From Callaeas wilsoni (Eukaryota; Chordata; Aves; Passeriformes; Callaeidae), in assembly GCA_013398955.1 (NCBI GenBank), contig VWPU01018628.1, positions 102,184 to 166,183 of the forward strand: 64,000 bases of DNA, written 5' to 3'. The translations under genes and the position numbers were made by a program. The notes under the pieces are model-generated. The model did no database searches and had not been told where the DNA came from. It worked only from the letters and a program-made list of their open reading frames with translations. This document shows positions 49,941-63,717 of the stretch, one piece after another (position 1 is the stretch's first letter; every line of letters starts with the position of its first letter).

Positions 49941-52900
49941 CTATCACTAGGACTCTAGCATTAAACCCTTATCAATTTGCAGTCTCTCTATTTTTCCCCT
50001 GAAAGTACAGATCCCTCTATGGTAAATTGAAACTTTCTGAACAGGTAGTGATTTTCTGTAGTCCCCTGAGAAGCTGTTGAGGACCACCCCCTGGAAAACA
50101 ATGTCAAAATACATTCCCAGTTAAAGGCTTGTCAAGTTCCAGCACAGAAGACTGGAGAGCAGAATGGTAGAGCACCAGTGTAATTGGAAAGATAATCCTT
50201 AGGAGCAGATAGGTAGCAGTGAAGAAATCTTAACATCACCAATGAAGTAAATTTATTAAGCCAGAGAGAAAAATGTACAATAGAGAGAACATAATCTCTG
50301 TTCAATAATGAGAAAGAGCTGGCACCCAAACTGCTGTAAATCAGTTGAGCTCCAGTTCTTTCGGTGGAGATATATGCCTCTTACACCACCTCAGGATTAG
50401 GCTTGAAGTGTCCTATCCCCTAAGGAGCTATTCCTTGTCTCATTCTATGTATCATCTTCCATGTGTCACACATTATACACCAGTGGGGAGTTGCTTGTTA
50501 TGTCTATACAGTGTTGCACTGCATGGTAATTCATTGCTCACTGACACATCAGAAATTTTTTTAATGATGTGCTTCTGCCACTCCAAAATAGGGTGAACTC
50601 TGAATATTAAGTTTTATTTACATTAGGCATTCATTTAGATAATGTGGTAAATCCAACATCCTCACAGCCTAGCTCAAACTCCTTTTGATGCATTCCTTCT
50701 GTTTGAACAAATAATCTTTAATAATTTTTCCTTCTTTGGCACAAGACAAAGGTGGAGAAGTCATTACAAGGACAAACAGTTCTGTAAAGAAGTCTGTAGC
50801 ATGCTAAACGGCACACAGGCAGTCTACTTGTGACACTTCAGTGAAATCAAACGAGCACTACACTAAACAGCTCTTATTTCTCTGAAGAATGGAAGGAAGA
50901 AGTGGAAGGATCATATTCGGGTTTAAAATAAGAGCTCTCCTAGGGATGTGGCAGTGCATAATTGCATTCTAAGTCTAGCTGAATTTGCTATCTGATGCAA
51001 TTCTAGTATCAGTCACGAAGTCAGAAGTCATTCCATGATATCGTTCTAGATCTTTAATTACAACCCCTGTCTAGGCAGGTATTTAAGTATATGTTAAACT
51101 CTCACTTCAACGGGATCACTCACATACTTCCAAGTTAAGAAACATGCCTGATTAAGTGTCTAGCTTAATCATGGCAAAGCTTGATTAATTCCTAAATCAA
51201 ACTAAGTAAAGGTTCTCACAGACAAAAGGAATTCAGACTGGCCCCTCAAACTAGGTGCAATACCCCATGCCAGGGCAGGTAAGGCACAAGGGTAAATAGA
51301 AACATGACACAGGATGATTCACATAGTATTGATCTTTAATGAGGCTGTTAGGTAGATTATTCAGCACAGGCAAAGCTGACAAAACAATGCTGATAGGCAA
51401 GTGCTCAGATTTACTGGCAGAACAATAGGATGGCAAAGTGGGGAGTGCAGAAGCCCCCTGCCTCAGCTCTTGTCTCTGACACTTCATGCCAATGAGTTAC
51501 AATGAAATACAGTCTTCAACACAATAACACCTGTTCACACATCCTCTGCGTAGCAAATGAAAAAAGGAGGACTACGTTTGCTGTTGTGCTACTGCTCCTG
51601 GTGTAGCTTTCCCTCATTCATTAGTTCAATATCCAGTGATGGACACCAAAAGAGGCCCAGGATTCTTAGCAATGTCTCAGCTAATGTACACACAGTCAAG
51701 GTATGCAATTTAATTCTGTATGATTTGGCTAAACCAAACTGGATTTTTTTCCATTGGGTCTAATAGATTATATCCATTCCAGGTTTCAGGTTTCCAGTTC
51801 CTCCTCTTGTGATGTTTTAGTCTCCACATTAAAAAAATACACATTTGTTTATAAATATCAAATCTAGAAAGTAATTCCATTGCATGACATTGTTTCTGCT
51901 CAAACTTCCCAAAATAGTTCTCTTTCAAGCAGAATCCAAGAATCCAGGTTCAGAAAAACTTCAACTCTATAAAAAAAAAAAGGAAGCAGTCATTTTTTAT
52001 TAGCTTTAATTCTAAGTCACTTTAGTTTTCAGCTATAAGCATTCATAATATTATAATATTTAGGAACATTACAGTTCTGGCTTCATCTGACATATTCCAG
52101 TTCCACTGTGATTAGATTTGGGATGTGAAATGTTGGGGATCTTTTTGAGGAAACCAGTACTGAAAGAAAATAAAAATGCTTAGAGAAAATATTTAGAGAA
52201 AGGTATTAGAATATTGCTGTAAGTGACGAACCTGTGCCAGCTCTTATAAACTCTTTCTCTCCAAAACTAAAAATTATAAAACAATTATAGGGCCTCAAGA
52301 TATATGTGAAATTAATCTCATGAGAAATGCAAGAAATTTATCTGTTTATATAAAGAATAAAAAGGCAAAAGCCAAGTTGATGCTAAACCTAACAGTCATG
52401 ACAGAGATATAGATAATATACTTTAGCCACCCTGCTCTTTTCTCAGTTGTCAAAACAGTAGTCACTACTGATTGTAAGGAATACAAGGGAACAGAAAAAA
52501 CCCACATTTTTAGTATAGCTGGTGCTTAGTGCTTACATTCATGAAACATTTATGACAACAAGGGCTTAACAAAATCTCTCAAAAGGCCATACTTCGACAA
52601 ACCAGCACAGAGTTGCACATATTTCAAATTAAAAACTATAACCAACAGAAGCTGGGCTCCAAAGAAGGAGATTAAGCTCCTGTTAATTCTTCCGTGTGTG
52701 GACCTCTGTATGCATTTTCATTACTGACCATTAAAAAGAGGAACTGGCCAGAAGAGGTAGAGAAGACTCCTGAGTCACTAAAAAAAGACACCATTTTAAC
52801 TTTTCTTCTTCTTAACTCCCTTGCTGTTATGTGGCAAATAGAAATCTAAATTTTAGGAAATGGTTACTTTTAGGAAAGCATAAAGGCACATGCTTAAACA

Positions 52901-55900
52901 CAAATATGAAAAAGGAATGTCCCTTATCTCCAACAAAGGGGAAAACAAATAGCCCAGTTTTCATTACCTCCCCTCCCCATCCCTCCATCCCCTGATGCAG
53001 GAATTTTCACAGAATGAACAAAGCCTACTTTGACAATTCAGGTCACGTAGAAGCAGTTCATAAGTATAGGAGTGAACACAGAGCAACAGAGTTCAGCCTT
53101 CCATCTATATGAACTCTGACTTACAAGTAAGTACTAAGGCTTACATAGATTTAGAACACATCTAAATTGCACCATGAAGGGGCCTGATATGGCAAAGGAG
53201 CATCTACACAGAAGGAACTTTTTTCCTGCAGATGTAGCTGTATGGGCCTGATAACTAAAAATTGCAGCCAGGCGACCTTGACATAGCTCTTTTCCTCTGG
53301 TCTGCACTTGGCCTGTGAGATTACTGTGCCCTTGACCAACTTTCAGGCCTAGCAAGGCTTCCACACAATTTATTATCTGAAAAAATAACAATGTTTCAGG
53401 CATCAAAAGATGCCTATTTTGCTCCTCCTCTTGCCAGTTTGTTTATCAAGACTTACCGACATTTCAAGTTTTTCATCTTGTTTTCCTAGCATGTGATATC
53501 CAAAGAATCAGAGAATTTATAGATTCAGATGTTACTGGTGGAGTTAAATAGAGCAGTGTCAATTGTTCTTTACTAAATCCTGCTTTACTTCTCTTCACTG
53601 GTTTTGTCTTTATGCAAGCTATACCCCATTTCATCTGCTTCAGATATCCCTCACCCCACTGCCTATGAAGCAATTACATGAATGGAGCTTGCAGGCTGAC
53701 CCAGCACAGTTCTCCTTCCATTTGGCAACCATTTCTGGCATCACAAATCTCTCTTTCTAAACTGCTTTTGTTAAGTAACTTGGTAAACTTGCAAAGTTAA
53801 ACAAAAAGCACATGATCCTCCAGCATGGTAGTCTACCTACTTATGTAATTACATGAGATTGTCATGACTGCAGATTTGACATCTTCAAAAAATAATTTTC
53901 TGAAGGTAGATGAAAACATATTTAAAACTTTCTGTAGGGAGGCATTTTCTGCACGGTTGTTAAATTAAGGCTTGTGGCATTCTTAAAATATATTTTTAAA
54001 TTGACTTTTGATGTGTTAAGAGAACTTGTAGTAGCTATGACCTAAAGCTACAATTTGCTTTTGTGTTTTCCTGCACAATTAGGTGAAAGCTAAAAGCTCC
54101 CAGGCCTAACTCAGAGCTGATATTCTTCCTGTAGGATGAAAGGATGTTTTGTTTCAATATAGAAGCAGGGAAAAAAGGCCATCAGCATTTCAAACCATCT
54201 CTTTGGCACTACACTACAGATTTCCTTCTCTCTGCCTGAGCCACATGAACTGTGTGTATCTTCCTCCCACACCTAACTCTCACCATACAACTTTCTGAGT
54301 TGGGCTCTTGAGCAGAGCTCACTAGACACCAGCCCCACAATGGGGCTTGGCTCTAGATGAACACAAGAGAGCTCACTGAAGAGCTGGGAGCTGGAGTAGT
54401 ACATGCGAGACTTTCTTTGCTTGGCTACAAATCACAGCAGCAAGTTTCAAACATGACCTGCCAAGGGGTGAGGGAAAGAGGGACATGGACAGGGTTAACA
54501 CCAAGTGCCATCAAGCAAAGCCTGCAGAAGAGCTAGGCAGCTGCTGGGAGTCAAGCTAAGGACTTAGCGGAGTCAACATCCACTAAATCTGAGCTTGAAG
54601 GCAGTCTAAAGTTCAGGCCACAAGTACAATTGCACTGGACATGAAACATGCCAATATCATTGGGAGAAGAGTGGTATCATTTCAGGACTTGTCATATATG
54701 GATGACTTCTTAGAGTATCCAAGTATCCCAGCTCGAAATGGAAATGTGTCTTTTCAAGAGTCTCAGAACTACACATCCCAGGCTCAAGCAGCCCACTTGC
54801 ATACCTTCAGACACCCACTTTTAATTTTTGATAGCCAAGCAATGTCTCTTGCCTGAGAGCACAGCAACAATCCACAGAACAACAGCTGGAAAGCTGTACC
54901 AGTACAATGCTGATTTACCTGCAGAGTGACAATAAGAAAAATTTAAACATTTCTGCCTTTGGGAATTAAAATTTCTGTCTTACAGTGTGTGACGACGCAT
55001 GGGGAATTTGCAGCTCCCAGTGAAGGAGCTGCCCAGAAGCTTCCAGATAAGTTATACAGATAGAGTTGGAGCTGCAAAGAGAGGAGCTGCAACTTAGCAA
55101 AAGTTGCTAATTTGGCTGTTTTCAGCCGCTTTTGAAGGCTACAACATCTTGCTGTATCTACAAATACAGGAAGAAAACCTTCTAGTGGTGTAAATCTGTA
55201 TGGCAACAATAATTACAAAGGATTGGTGCAAGTTTCTGTTATAGGGACAGTAAGGTCAGTTCTGACAGACACCCAGAAAGGTCTTACAGCAGTAAAGATC
55301 ACTTCATCCTCTATTGCTATGAGTCTAACCACAGTGATACTTGGACCCACGTGTTCCCCCTACCCTGCTAGGGCAACAAGTAGCAACAGCAGTAACTAAG
55401 AGTTCTCAGAAAACTTCTAGCTTTACCACTCCGTTTGCACTTTAAGACCCACTCCATGTCTTACAGAACAAGGAGTATTGGCAAAGCTATTAATACTTCA
55501 GCCACAAGATGCTATCTTGGTACAGTTATTTAGCTTTTACTTACTATTAGGTTTCTTCTGCTTTGCATGCAAAGATGGCTGTAGCTTAGATGGCCTCAAT
55601 CAAGATTTATGCTCTCTGGAAACCTGAGATAATTTAGAAAATGAAGAAAGATAAGCCAGACTCTTTTGCATGTTTATAATTTAGCATATGTTCATGACCT
55701 CTTGAAATATGTGTATGTATCTGTGATTTTCGCACCTTCTTTTTCCTTAACAATTACACAGTGCAGGTCTCTGATCTATGTAAGATGTTTATGCCAGCAC
55801 AAGAAAGGACTGGTCAGGAAACAGGAAACAGAGAGACGAGAGAAAATACCAGGGTTGGTATATCCCCTGAGAAGGGGAGAGAATCATGTAACACTGAAGT

Positions 55901-56226
55901 CAAACTAGTTTGGGTTTTTTGCTGGCATCAGTCTAGTAGCATTTGTGATATCCTAGCCTAAGTCTCAGCATACAAGATTCTACACCATTAAAAGCACTCA
56001 AAAGGCAGAAATGCAATGCCATGTTCAGAACCTTCTGATATTTTAGAATTTTTTTCTTCCCAAATAGCAAAACTATAAGTAAATTATTTTCTGTAAAAAA
56101 ATACAAAATAAAAATCCCTTCTGGAATTACACATGTCTGACTAGGTTAAAGTGATCTGTTTTATTCCTGTTGTCTGACATTACATGTTGCAGCATGACAT
56201 GGCATAGCACATCAACAGCATTTAGA
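49941..56226. other. AT-rich non-coding DNA
   Basis: No coding exon or RNA gene was found. Frames such as 51251-51487, 53134-53406 and 54943-55209 (all minus strand) lack domains. The part at 54300-54620 is a little richer in G+C but contains nothing I can name. Confidence 0.55.
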
Positions 56227-58095
56227 GTCATAGAACCATAGACTCATAAAATAGTGTGTGTTGGAAGGGACCTTAAAGATCACCCACTTCCAATTCCCCT
56301 GCCATGGGTAGGGATGCCTTCCACTAGACCAGGTTGCTCTGAGTCCCATCCAACCTGGCCCTGAACACTTCCAGGGATGAGGCATCCATACCTTCTCTGG
56401 GCACCTGTTCCAGTGCTTCACCACCCTCACAGTAAAGAATTGATTCCTCATATCCAGTTTAAACCTACCATCTTGCAGTTTAAATCCATTCCCCCTTGTA
56501 TTATCCTTACGTGCCCTTGTAAAAAGCCCCTCTCCAGCTGTCTTGTAGACCACCTTAGGTATGAAAGGCTGCTCTAAGGTCTCCCTGGAGCCTTCTCCAG
56601 ACTGAATAGCCCCAACTCCCTCAGCCTGCCTTCATAGGAGAGGTGCTTCAGCCCTCTCACCATCTTAGTGGTCTCCTCTGTCATGCTGTTGGCCCTGGAA
56701 CTGGATGCAGTCCTCAAACACAGTACAAGGGGAGAATCAATCCCTTAACCTTCTGGCCATGCTGCTCTGGATGCAGCCCAGGATTCCACTGGCTTTCTGG
56801 TCTGCAAGCGCACATTGCCAGCTCATGCTGAGTACACCAACACTGATAAGTCCTTCCCTCCAGGGCTGCTCTCAATCCATTCTCTGCCAGTCTGTATTTG
56901 GGCTTGGGATTGCACTGACCCAGGTGCAGGACCTTGCACTTGGCCTTGTTGAACTTCATGAAGTTTACACAGGCCTATCTCTCAAAGCCTGTCCAGGTCC
57001 CTCTGGATGGCCTCCCTTCCATTCAGCTTGACTGCCTTATACAGCTTGCTGTCCCTAGTGAACTTGCTGAGGGTGCCCTCGATCCCACTGCCCATGTCAG
57101 CAACAAAGATATTCTAGAGTATCGGCCCCAATATTAACTCCTGAGAGACACCACTCATCACTGGCCTCCACTTATTCATTGAGCTGTTGACCACAGCTCT
57201 TTGAGTGTGACTATTCAGCCAATTCCTCATCCATTGAGTGGTTCATCTGTCAAACCTGTATCACTTCAGTTTAAAGAGTAGGGATGTCATGTAGGACAGT
57301 GTCAAATACTTTGCATATTTTCAGATAAAATAATGTCAGTCATCCACCACCTCTGTAACATCATCAAAGAAGACCACCAAATTTGTCAGGCACAATTTGC
57401 CCTTAGTGAAGCCATGTTGGTTGTCACAAATCTCCTCTCTGTTTTCCATGTGCCTCAGCATATTTTCCAGCAGGATCTGCTCCATAATCTTGCCAGGCAT
57501 AGAGGTGAGACTGACCACTCTGTTGTTCCCTGTGTCTTCCTTTTTCCCTCTGTTTAAAAATGGGGGTCATGTTCCCCCTTTTCCAGTCAGTGGAACCTTC
57601 ATCAGTCTGCCACAACTTCTCAAGTGCGATCTTCATCCACCCATTCCCTTAGGACTCACAGCTGCAACTCATCAGGTCCCCTGGACTTGTGCACCTTTCC
57701 TGACAGGGTCTCAAATCTGACTTTCTTCCTACAGCAGGTGGTTCTTCATTCTCACAGTCCCTGCCTTTGCCTTCTATGACTTGGATGGTCTGGCTGGAGC
57801 ATTTGCCAGTGAAGATCAAGGCCAAAAAGTTGTTGAGTATTTTAGCCTTTTCCACACCCCAGGTAACCAGATGTCCCGTTTCCTTACGGAGAAGGCCCAC
57901 ATTTTCTCTAGTCTTCCTTTTATCGTCAATATACCTATAAAGATTTTTTTCCTAGTCCTTTGAGATCCCTTGCCAGATTTGGTTCTGTCAAGACTTTAGA
58001 TCTCCTAGCCTGATCCTTGGCTGCTTGTACAGCAATTCCTCACAGTCTCCCTGTCTTTGTTTCTATCCTCTGTAGGTCAAAAAAAAGGTTCTTCT
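56227..58095 (-). mobile_element. Long CR1 LINE copy with decayed reverse transcriptase, inverted
   Basis: This is the longest transposon in the window, about 1.87 kb, with its 3' tail at the left (GAGTCATAGAACCATAGAC, a degraded octamer repeat). Read on the minus strand from right to left, it encodes successive pieces of CR1 ORF2. These are a segment with LNNFLALIFTGKCSSQTIQV (57649-57900), then reverse-transcriptase blocks with [19 protein letters not shown] and [17 protein letters not shown] (57336-57518), then the C-terminal GRFKLDMRNQFFTVRVVKHW (within 56212-56553). The pieces lie in different frames and are separated by stops. The region of the catalytic ADD motif, near 57065, reads KFTRDSKL, so the aspartate pair is not preserved. 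The endonuclease part is missing. The copy is a dead, 5'-truncated insertion. Confidence 0.95.
57336..57636 (-). pseudogene. CR1 ORF2 reverse-transcriptase remnant
   Basis: Two overlapping open pieces (57336-57518 and 57424-57636) carry the CR1 reverse-transcriptase finger and early palm sequence, split by a frameshift: [20 protein letters not shown] in one frame is the shifted reading of [20 protein letters not shown] in the other. The first piece ends at a stop shortly after [13 protein letters not shown]. No functional product is expected. Confidence 0.88.
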
Positions 58096-61000
58096 ATCAC
58101 CTAAACCCCTAAAGATTTCATGTATTTCTCCCAGTAGCATTGGTTATAGGTTTCTGGCTTTGTTGAATTGAAATAAAATTGCCATTAAAAATTCTGCTAA
58201 GATATTTTTATTCTGCTTTGCCTTCTACTTTTGCTAGCAATTCTCAAATGCCTGAAGAGATGACTAGTAGGTTTGACATGGTCTGATCTGGAATGGAAGC
58301 CTTTTATGCCCTGTTCACCTAGGTGTGAAGGACAACACAAGGTATAAGTAGAAGGGCTAGTGAGCCAGGCCTTCAATGAGCTAATGTGCTTGGAAGGGAC
58401 CAGGATGCAGCACAGTGCTGCTGCTAGAGCTGCTACCAGTCTGCTGAAAGCTGAAATGGCACAGTGCTAGGAAATGCAAATTAGAAATATGCTCAGGTAT
58501 TGGGTTTTGACCCTCTGTTTGTAAGTCTGATTTAGTAGAAGTTCAATGATTTTATTGCATCTGGTTAGGTTGACCTTATATTGTTAAGATACGTGTTGAA
58601 AGTTACGTTGCTGTGATGCTTTCTGGCTCATTTCTTAGCTAGCATTAATACTTGTTAGCCTTTGATATCCAAGGGCAAATTTGGGCTTAGTTCTCTGAGG
58701 ATTATTGTCAATATTGTGGACTGGACTCATGAAGAGAAGTGAGTTCATTTTGTCATAGCTGAAGCTTACAGTATTACAGAAGACAAACTGCTTAAGCAGC
58801 AGGCTTGACCTGGGATATTTTCTGTGCATCTTTCATTATCAACCTGTTTTCCAAAACAAATGAGCAGTCCAGCCTGCAGAATTAATGTTCAGCTTTAATG
58901 CACAGTGCTGTAGCTTTTGCCTTATCATACACAAACATCCTCATATATTTTAGCCTTGAATTAGTTCAAAGTTTTCTCATCTGTTGTTAATTCAAAGGCT
59001 TTGTTACTATAGTCACTTTCATTCTCTTTCTCTTTCATCACCTGTCACTTCGACTCCCACTCTGTCAGTCTTTGCCCTATCTCCTAACTGCAGGAAAAAA
59101 AAGCCAACAACCTCCTCCATACTAGGGAAGAACACATTTTGAATGACCTACATATTTCCAACTTATCTTGCAAGATCTGCTTCTAAGGTGGCTATAATGA
59201 ATACACACACGAATCAAGCAACCTCATTTTTTTCAACCTCATTTTTTTCACTTTACTTTTCTGTTTTCTGGACATTGTGAATTTTAATGTCTATGCATCC
59301 AAGAGACCCACAATCATATCAGGTCACAGCACAGGATCGGTACAGATGAACACTACCTCAGCTGTTTTACTTATTGCAGTCCTTGTGTATCAGAAGCTGA
59401 GCCTCAGAGAATGGGAGCAGTGCTCTTTGGTATTGAGTATATGACTAGGATTTGGCTGTTCCCACACATTGAAAGGTTTCAGTCCCAAACTTTGACACTA
59501 GTTTCTTCTGTTTGCATGGGAAATCACCAAATCTGTCTATGACATTGTAATGGGAAGTAACAATTCTTGCCTGTCCATTGTAGGATCTTTGAGATGGCAG
59601 TTTTTATTACTAGTCTCTACAATGCCAAACACAACAGAACACTTATCTAGATCTGCAAGAATTACTGTATTACAAACATTGTGAATAATTGGGAATAGAC
59701 AGTAATACTGTTTTGTGTTACGGCTCACCTCAAGTAGTTTCTGTTTTGTTGTCACAATGAAGGATCAGGCTGTGGTTAGATGTCCAAAGCTGAAAGCATA
59801 GAGAGAAAATGGCTTCACCTAAATGCCCAGTGAGGCTTTTATTTTCTGAAAACATTAAGGAGAAACAAAAGACCTGGGATATGCTAGAGAATGAGTTTAT
59901 AGTTCTTCCTATGCTCTGCTGTGTAGGCATGCAGAAGACATATCTACACAATGGAAATTACACAAAACAAAACTGGGACTGTTGATTTACTAGGTTAGTA
60001 GTTCTACTGGGGCCAGCTGTGTAAAAAACCTAAGATACTACTCAGCTACACTTACTGAGTAAGCATGTGAGACTTAAACAGTCATGTAGTGTGGACACAG
60101 GCTATGCAGTGCAAACTGTTGAGAGCGAGAGGAAATTCCTCATTTAATCCCTCAGAGAAGCCATCACGTCATTAACCAGCAGCTATTTACATCTTTTAGC
60201 AGCTGCCTTTCATTCAGAAGAGATTAAACCACTCAATAAATTCTCACCAACAGTAGCTGCTAGAAATAGAGTCCTTTTAAAACAAATTAAAAGAAAAAAA
60301 AAAAAGCCACCAAACAAGCAGTCTAAAAGACAAAAGTAGATATTTCCTTTGAGTAAGGATTCTCAACTTCCCATGTTCTGGGAGCTCCACTCAGCCTGTT
60401 CATTATATAAAGTACATTGCAGGTACAGTAGCAGATTATGAAAGCCTCAATCACGTTCATAAGCAGACAGCAGCCTCCTCCCATCAGTGCTGTATCCTGT
60501 GCAGCTAAATCTACTATCCAGACCTCTGGAAGTCCAGCTGACTTGAAAGAGCAGATGGCTCATCTTGGGGAAGTCTAAGGCAGACTGCATAAGGAAGCAC
60601 TTTGAATAATTCACCATTCACCATCTTCCTTCTAGGCCTGTATTATACAAGCACCATGCAGTTTGCCTCCTCCAGTGAAGCAGTGGCCTAAAACAGCTCA
60701 GTTTATCAGTTTATCTATCAAATATCAAGAAATAAATGATTTGCCAAAGTCACACAATAAAGCTGATACTTAAATAACTGAATCCTTCCTCTTCCTAACT
60801 ATCACAGGGTGCTCCTATGAGGTGCTCTCCCCTTTTGCTGAGAGGCTGACAGTTGTACAGGTTTTCTTGCTTCCTTACTCAAACAGCTGTTCCCTGATGA
60901 TAAGCAAGAAGCCACACTCATCCTGTCAGACGCAGACTGAGCTAGACTGACCTGGCATCTTTGACTGCCAAGTCTAAATACCATCAACTGTTATGCCTCA

Positions 61001-61936
61001 GTACAGAACAGATGCCCCTTAAAACAGTCACAGCTGGTTTTATACACAACAGACAGTCTGTTCATTCAACACAGATGGCTAAGAACAGAGCAACTCAGGG
61101 CTTTGCTCTTTTCCCTGGCTTCAGGTCAAAATAAAATGAGGGGTTTTATCTTCATATTATCAGAGACATGACCTGTGACAGAGGAAGGCTTCTGCAGTAT
61201 GTAGGACAGTGTCACAGTCAGAACAAACAGGTAGAGCAGCTGGAGAACACTCCAGGGGACTGTCCCATCTCTCTGGGACATTCTCCCGGAGGAGAGCAAG
61301 GTGTCCACATAGCACACCGCTCCTCTAAGCACATGCACAGATGCAGAAACAATCTGCTTCTGGGGACCCTCATGTCCTCAGATATAAGGAGAAATAAATC
61401 TTTCTATGATCACATATTACAAAATTATGAAACACTCAGATGCCACACTTAGCAGCATCTAATAAGAGAAGGGTTTTAAAAAAGAAGCAAGCTACATAAA
61501 TATTGAAAAAAATATGGCTTGAAGAAGAGTACAGACTAGGCCTGGGAATCTAGGATTTATGGCTCTAGAGAATCGTACCTCTCCTCTAACCCATAACTCA
61601 TCTGCAATATACTTAGCTGACTGTGTTGCAATCTTCTATATTCCAAGGCTCCTATTCAGAAAAGCACAGTTTGAGCAAGATTGAAATCTGGTTTCTAGCA
61701 CGTGGATAATCTAACTGAGCTAAAGAAGATAATTTATGTGCCTAAAGCAGAGCACATATGCCAATATGCATAAATGCCTTACTGAATAGGGATTAAAGTA
61801 ATCAATACATTTTCTACAGTTGAAAGTTTTGCCACTGATGTGCATGCATTGTAATTCTGAAACACCAAGGAATACATGAATTTTACTTCCAGCTTTACAA
61901 AAAGACAGAAACTACAATGATGTAGAAAATGGATAT
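58096..61936. other. AT-rich non-coding DNA between two CR1 copies
   Basis: No recognised exon or RNA gene lies here. Short frames (59537-59951 on the minus strand, 61126-61452 on both strands) have no family resemblance. An A-rich stretch lies at about 60288-60306 and a 15-base tandem duplication at 59220-59249. Confidence 0.55.
59220..59249. repeat. 15-base tandem duplication
   Basis: AACCTCATTTTTTTC occurs twice head to tail with no mismatch. This is a likely recent slippage duplication. Confidence 0.85.
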
Positions 61937-62687
61937 ATCATAGAATAATAGAACAGCTTAAATTGGAGGGACCATAACAATCATCTACTTCCAACCACCC
62001 TCTCATGGGCAGAGACACCTTCCACTAGACCAGGTTGCTCTTTGAGCACTGCAAGGATGGGGCATCCACAGCTTCTCTGGGCAACCTGTTCCAGTACTTC
62101 ACCACCCTCACAGCAAAGAATTTCTTCCCATCATCTAATCTAAATCTACGCTCTTCCAGTTTAAGTACCTTCCTCCTTGTCCTGTCACTACATGTCCTTT
62201 TAAATAGTATTTTCACATCTTTCTCGTAGGCTCCCTTTCTTTCCAGCAGGTTTCCCTCCTCCCTCTGCTGTAGCAGCCCTTCCCCTACTGAAAGTTTGCA
62301 ATTAGGTCACCCCAAAGCCTTCTCTTTTCCAGGCTGAATAATCCCAATTACATCAGTCTTTCCCTATAGGAGAGGTTCTCCATCCCTCTGATGATCTCTG
62401 TGTCCCTCCTCTGGACTTATTCCAACAGTTCCGTGTCCTTCCTGTGCTGGAAACCAGAGCTGGATGCAGTGTTCCAGGTGGGGTCTCACCAGAGCAGAGC
62501 AGAGGGGCAGAATCCCCTCCCTGGCCCTGCTGCCCACGCTGCGTTGGATGCCGCCCCGGACACGTTTGGCTTTCTAGGCTGTGAGTGCCCATGGCTGGGG
62601 CATGTCCAGCCTCTCATCCACCAGCACGCCCAAGCCCTTCTCCCCAGGGCTGCTCTCAATCATCCCCCATCCTGTATTGATACCTGG
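61937..62687 (-). mobile_element. CR1 LINE copy, 3' part, inverted
   Basis: The left end is the reversed CR1 tail (TCATAGAATAATAGAACAGC). On the minus strand, 62025-62216 encodes RFRLDDGKKFFAVRVVKYWN and RLPREAVDAPSL, the ORF2 C-terminus, ending in a changed frame. The rightward part (62353-62687 on the + strand) is the reverse complement of the preceding ORF2 region, with blocks such as CCTCTGGACTTATTCCAACA and CCAGGGCTGCTCTCAATC. Truncation at about 62687 follows CTGTATTGATACC. It is inactive. Confidence 0.92.
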
Positions 62688-63717
62688 AGTAAATTCATGT
62701 TAACTATTCGATGGCTAGAAAAAACCCAATTACATATATGCTAAATCCTTAGAATTCTCATTTGAAATAACCTAATTTTTGCTGTAAGATAATTACAGAC
62801 AAAAGCATGCTCCTTGCTGTATTTTCTCCTATTAATGTATGAGGCCTACTGAGATCCCATAAAGACTGAAAATTCAAGTAGGACACAAAAAATGATCCTT
62901 ATTTAAAAACCTGGTGTGTGACTTATGTCTGGGTCTTAAAGATTTCCCCAGAGCTCTAGATGAACTGGGCTAAAACTATATGAGTGGTAATTTGAATGGA
63001 ACAGGAAGGGTAGACATTCTGAACCATGTTCCCAGTTCTTGGTGTAAATAACAAGTGGCTCTCAGAATACTGCTCATCTTTCTATAAATTCTTTTTCTAT
63101 AAAAATTATTTCAGTTAGTTCTACTGTCATTTCACTTAAATGGGTAAAGAAACATAACTTACTAGAAATTAACGACTTTATCTTATGCTTAAAAAAATGC
63201 ATCCACGTACTAGAGTTGAGTAACCTTGACATGCCCTTTCTGACTTTGCTTTCCTAAACCTCAGCATGAGGTAGGTTTATGAGCTGCAGATTGAGAGTTT
63301 GCCAGTACTTTCAAAAGAATATGCTCTCTTGTCCCATTCAGGTGAATTTGGGGTTTTGTTTATTCTCAGCACTCTCTGTGTTCTGCACATCTTCACAAGT
63401 GTCATCAGTTTACTCTAAACAAATTTTAATTTTCCACAGATCATTGTCATCTTCTGACCTCAGCTGTAGCAAGTCAAGGTCAAGTCTTAATTCAAAGCCA
63501 AAGCAACACTGCAGGTGATCGATGAGTAGAAAGTGTTCTGCAAAGCATACACATTCTGACTGCAAACTTTTTTCTAGAACTACAAGAGCCCACCTGGAAA
63601 AGCCATAAATAGCATGTCTCATTGGCTTTTATTCAGTTAAGACCAGAAGTTCCTTGAGAAGTGGGTGACAAAATCTTCGATCCAGTAGTCTAGAAGGTAT
63701 CTGCTTATTTTTGATAC
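62688..63717. other. AT-rich non-coding DNA between CR1 and LTR
   Basis: Nothing recognisable is present. Frames at 63279-63518 (+) and 63410-63622 (minus) overlap in a pyrimidine-rich stretch and resemble no family. Confidence 0.55.

Noticed and set aside
56714..57900. Cluster of open frames on both strands considered as a host gene
   Set aside because: The minus-strand frames are fragments of CR1 ORF2, and the + strand frames are their complements.
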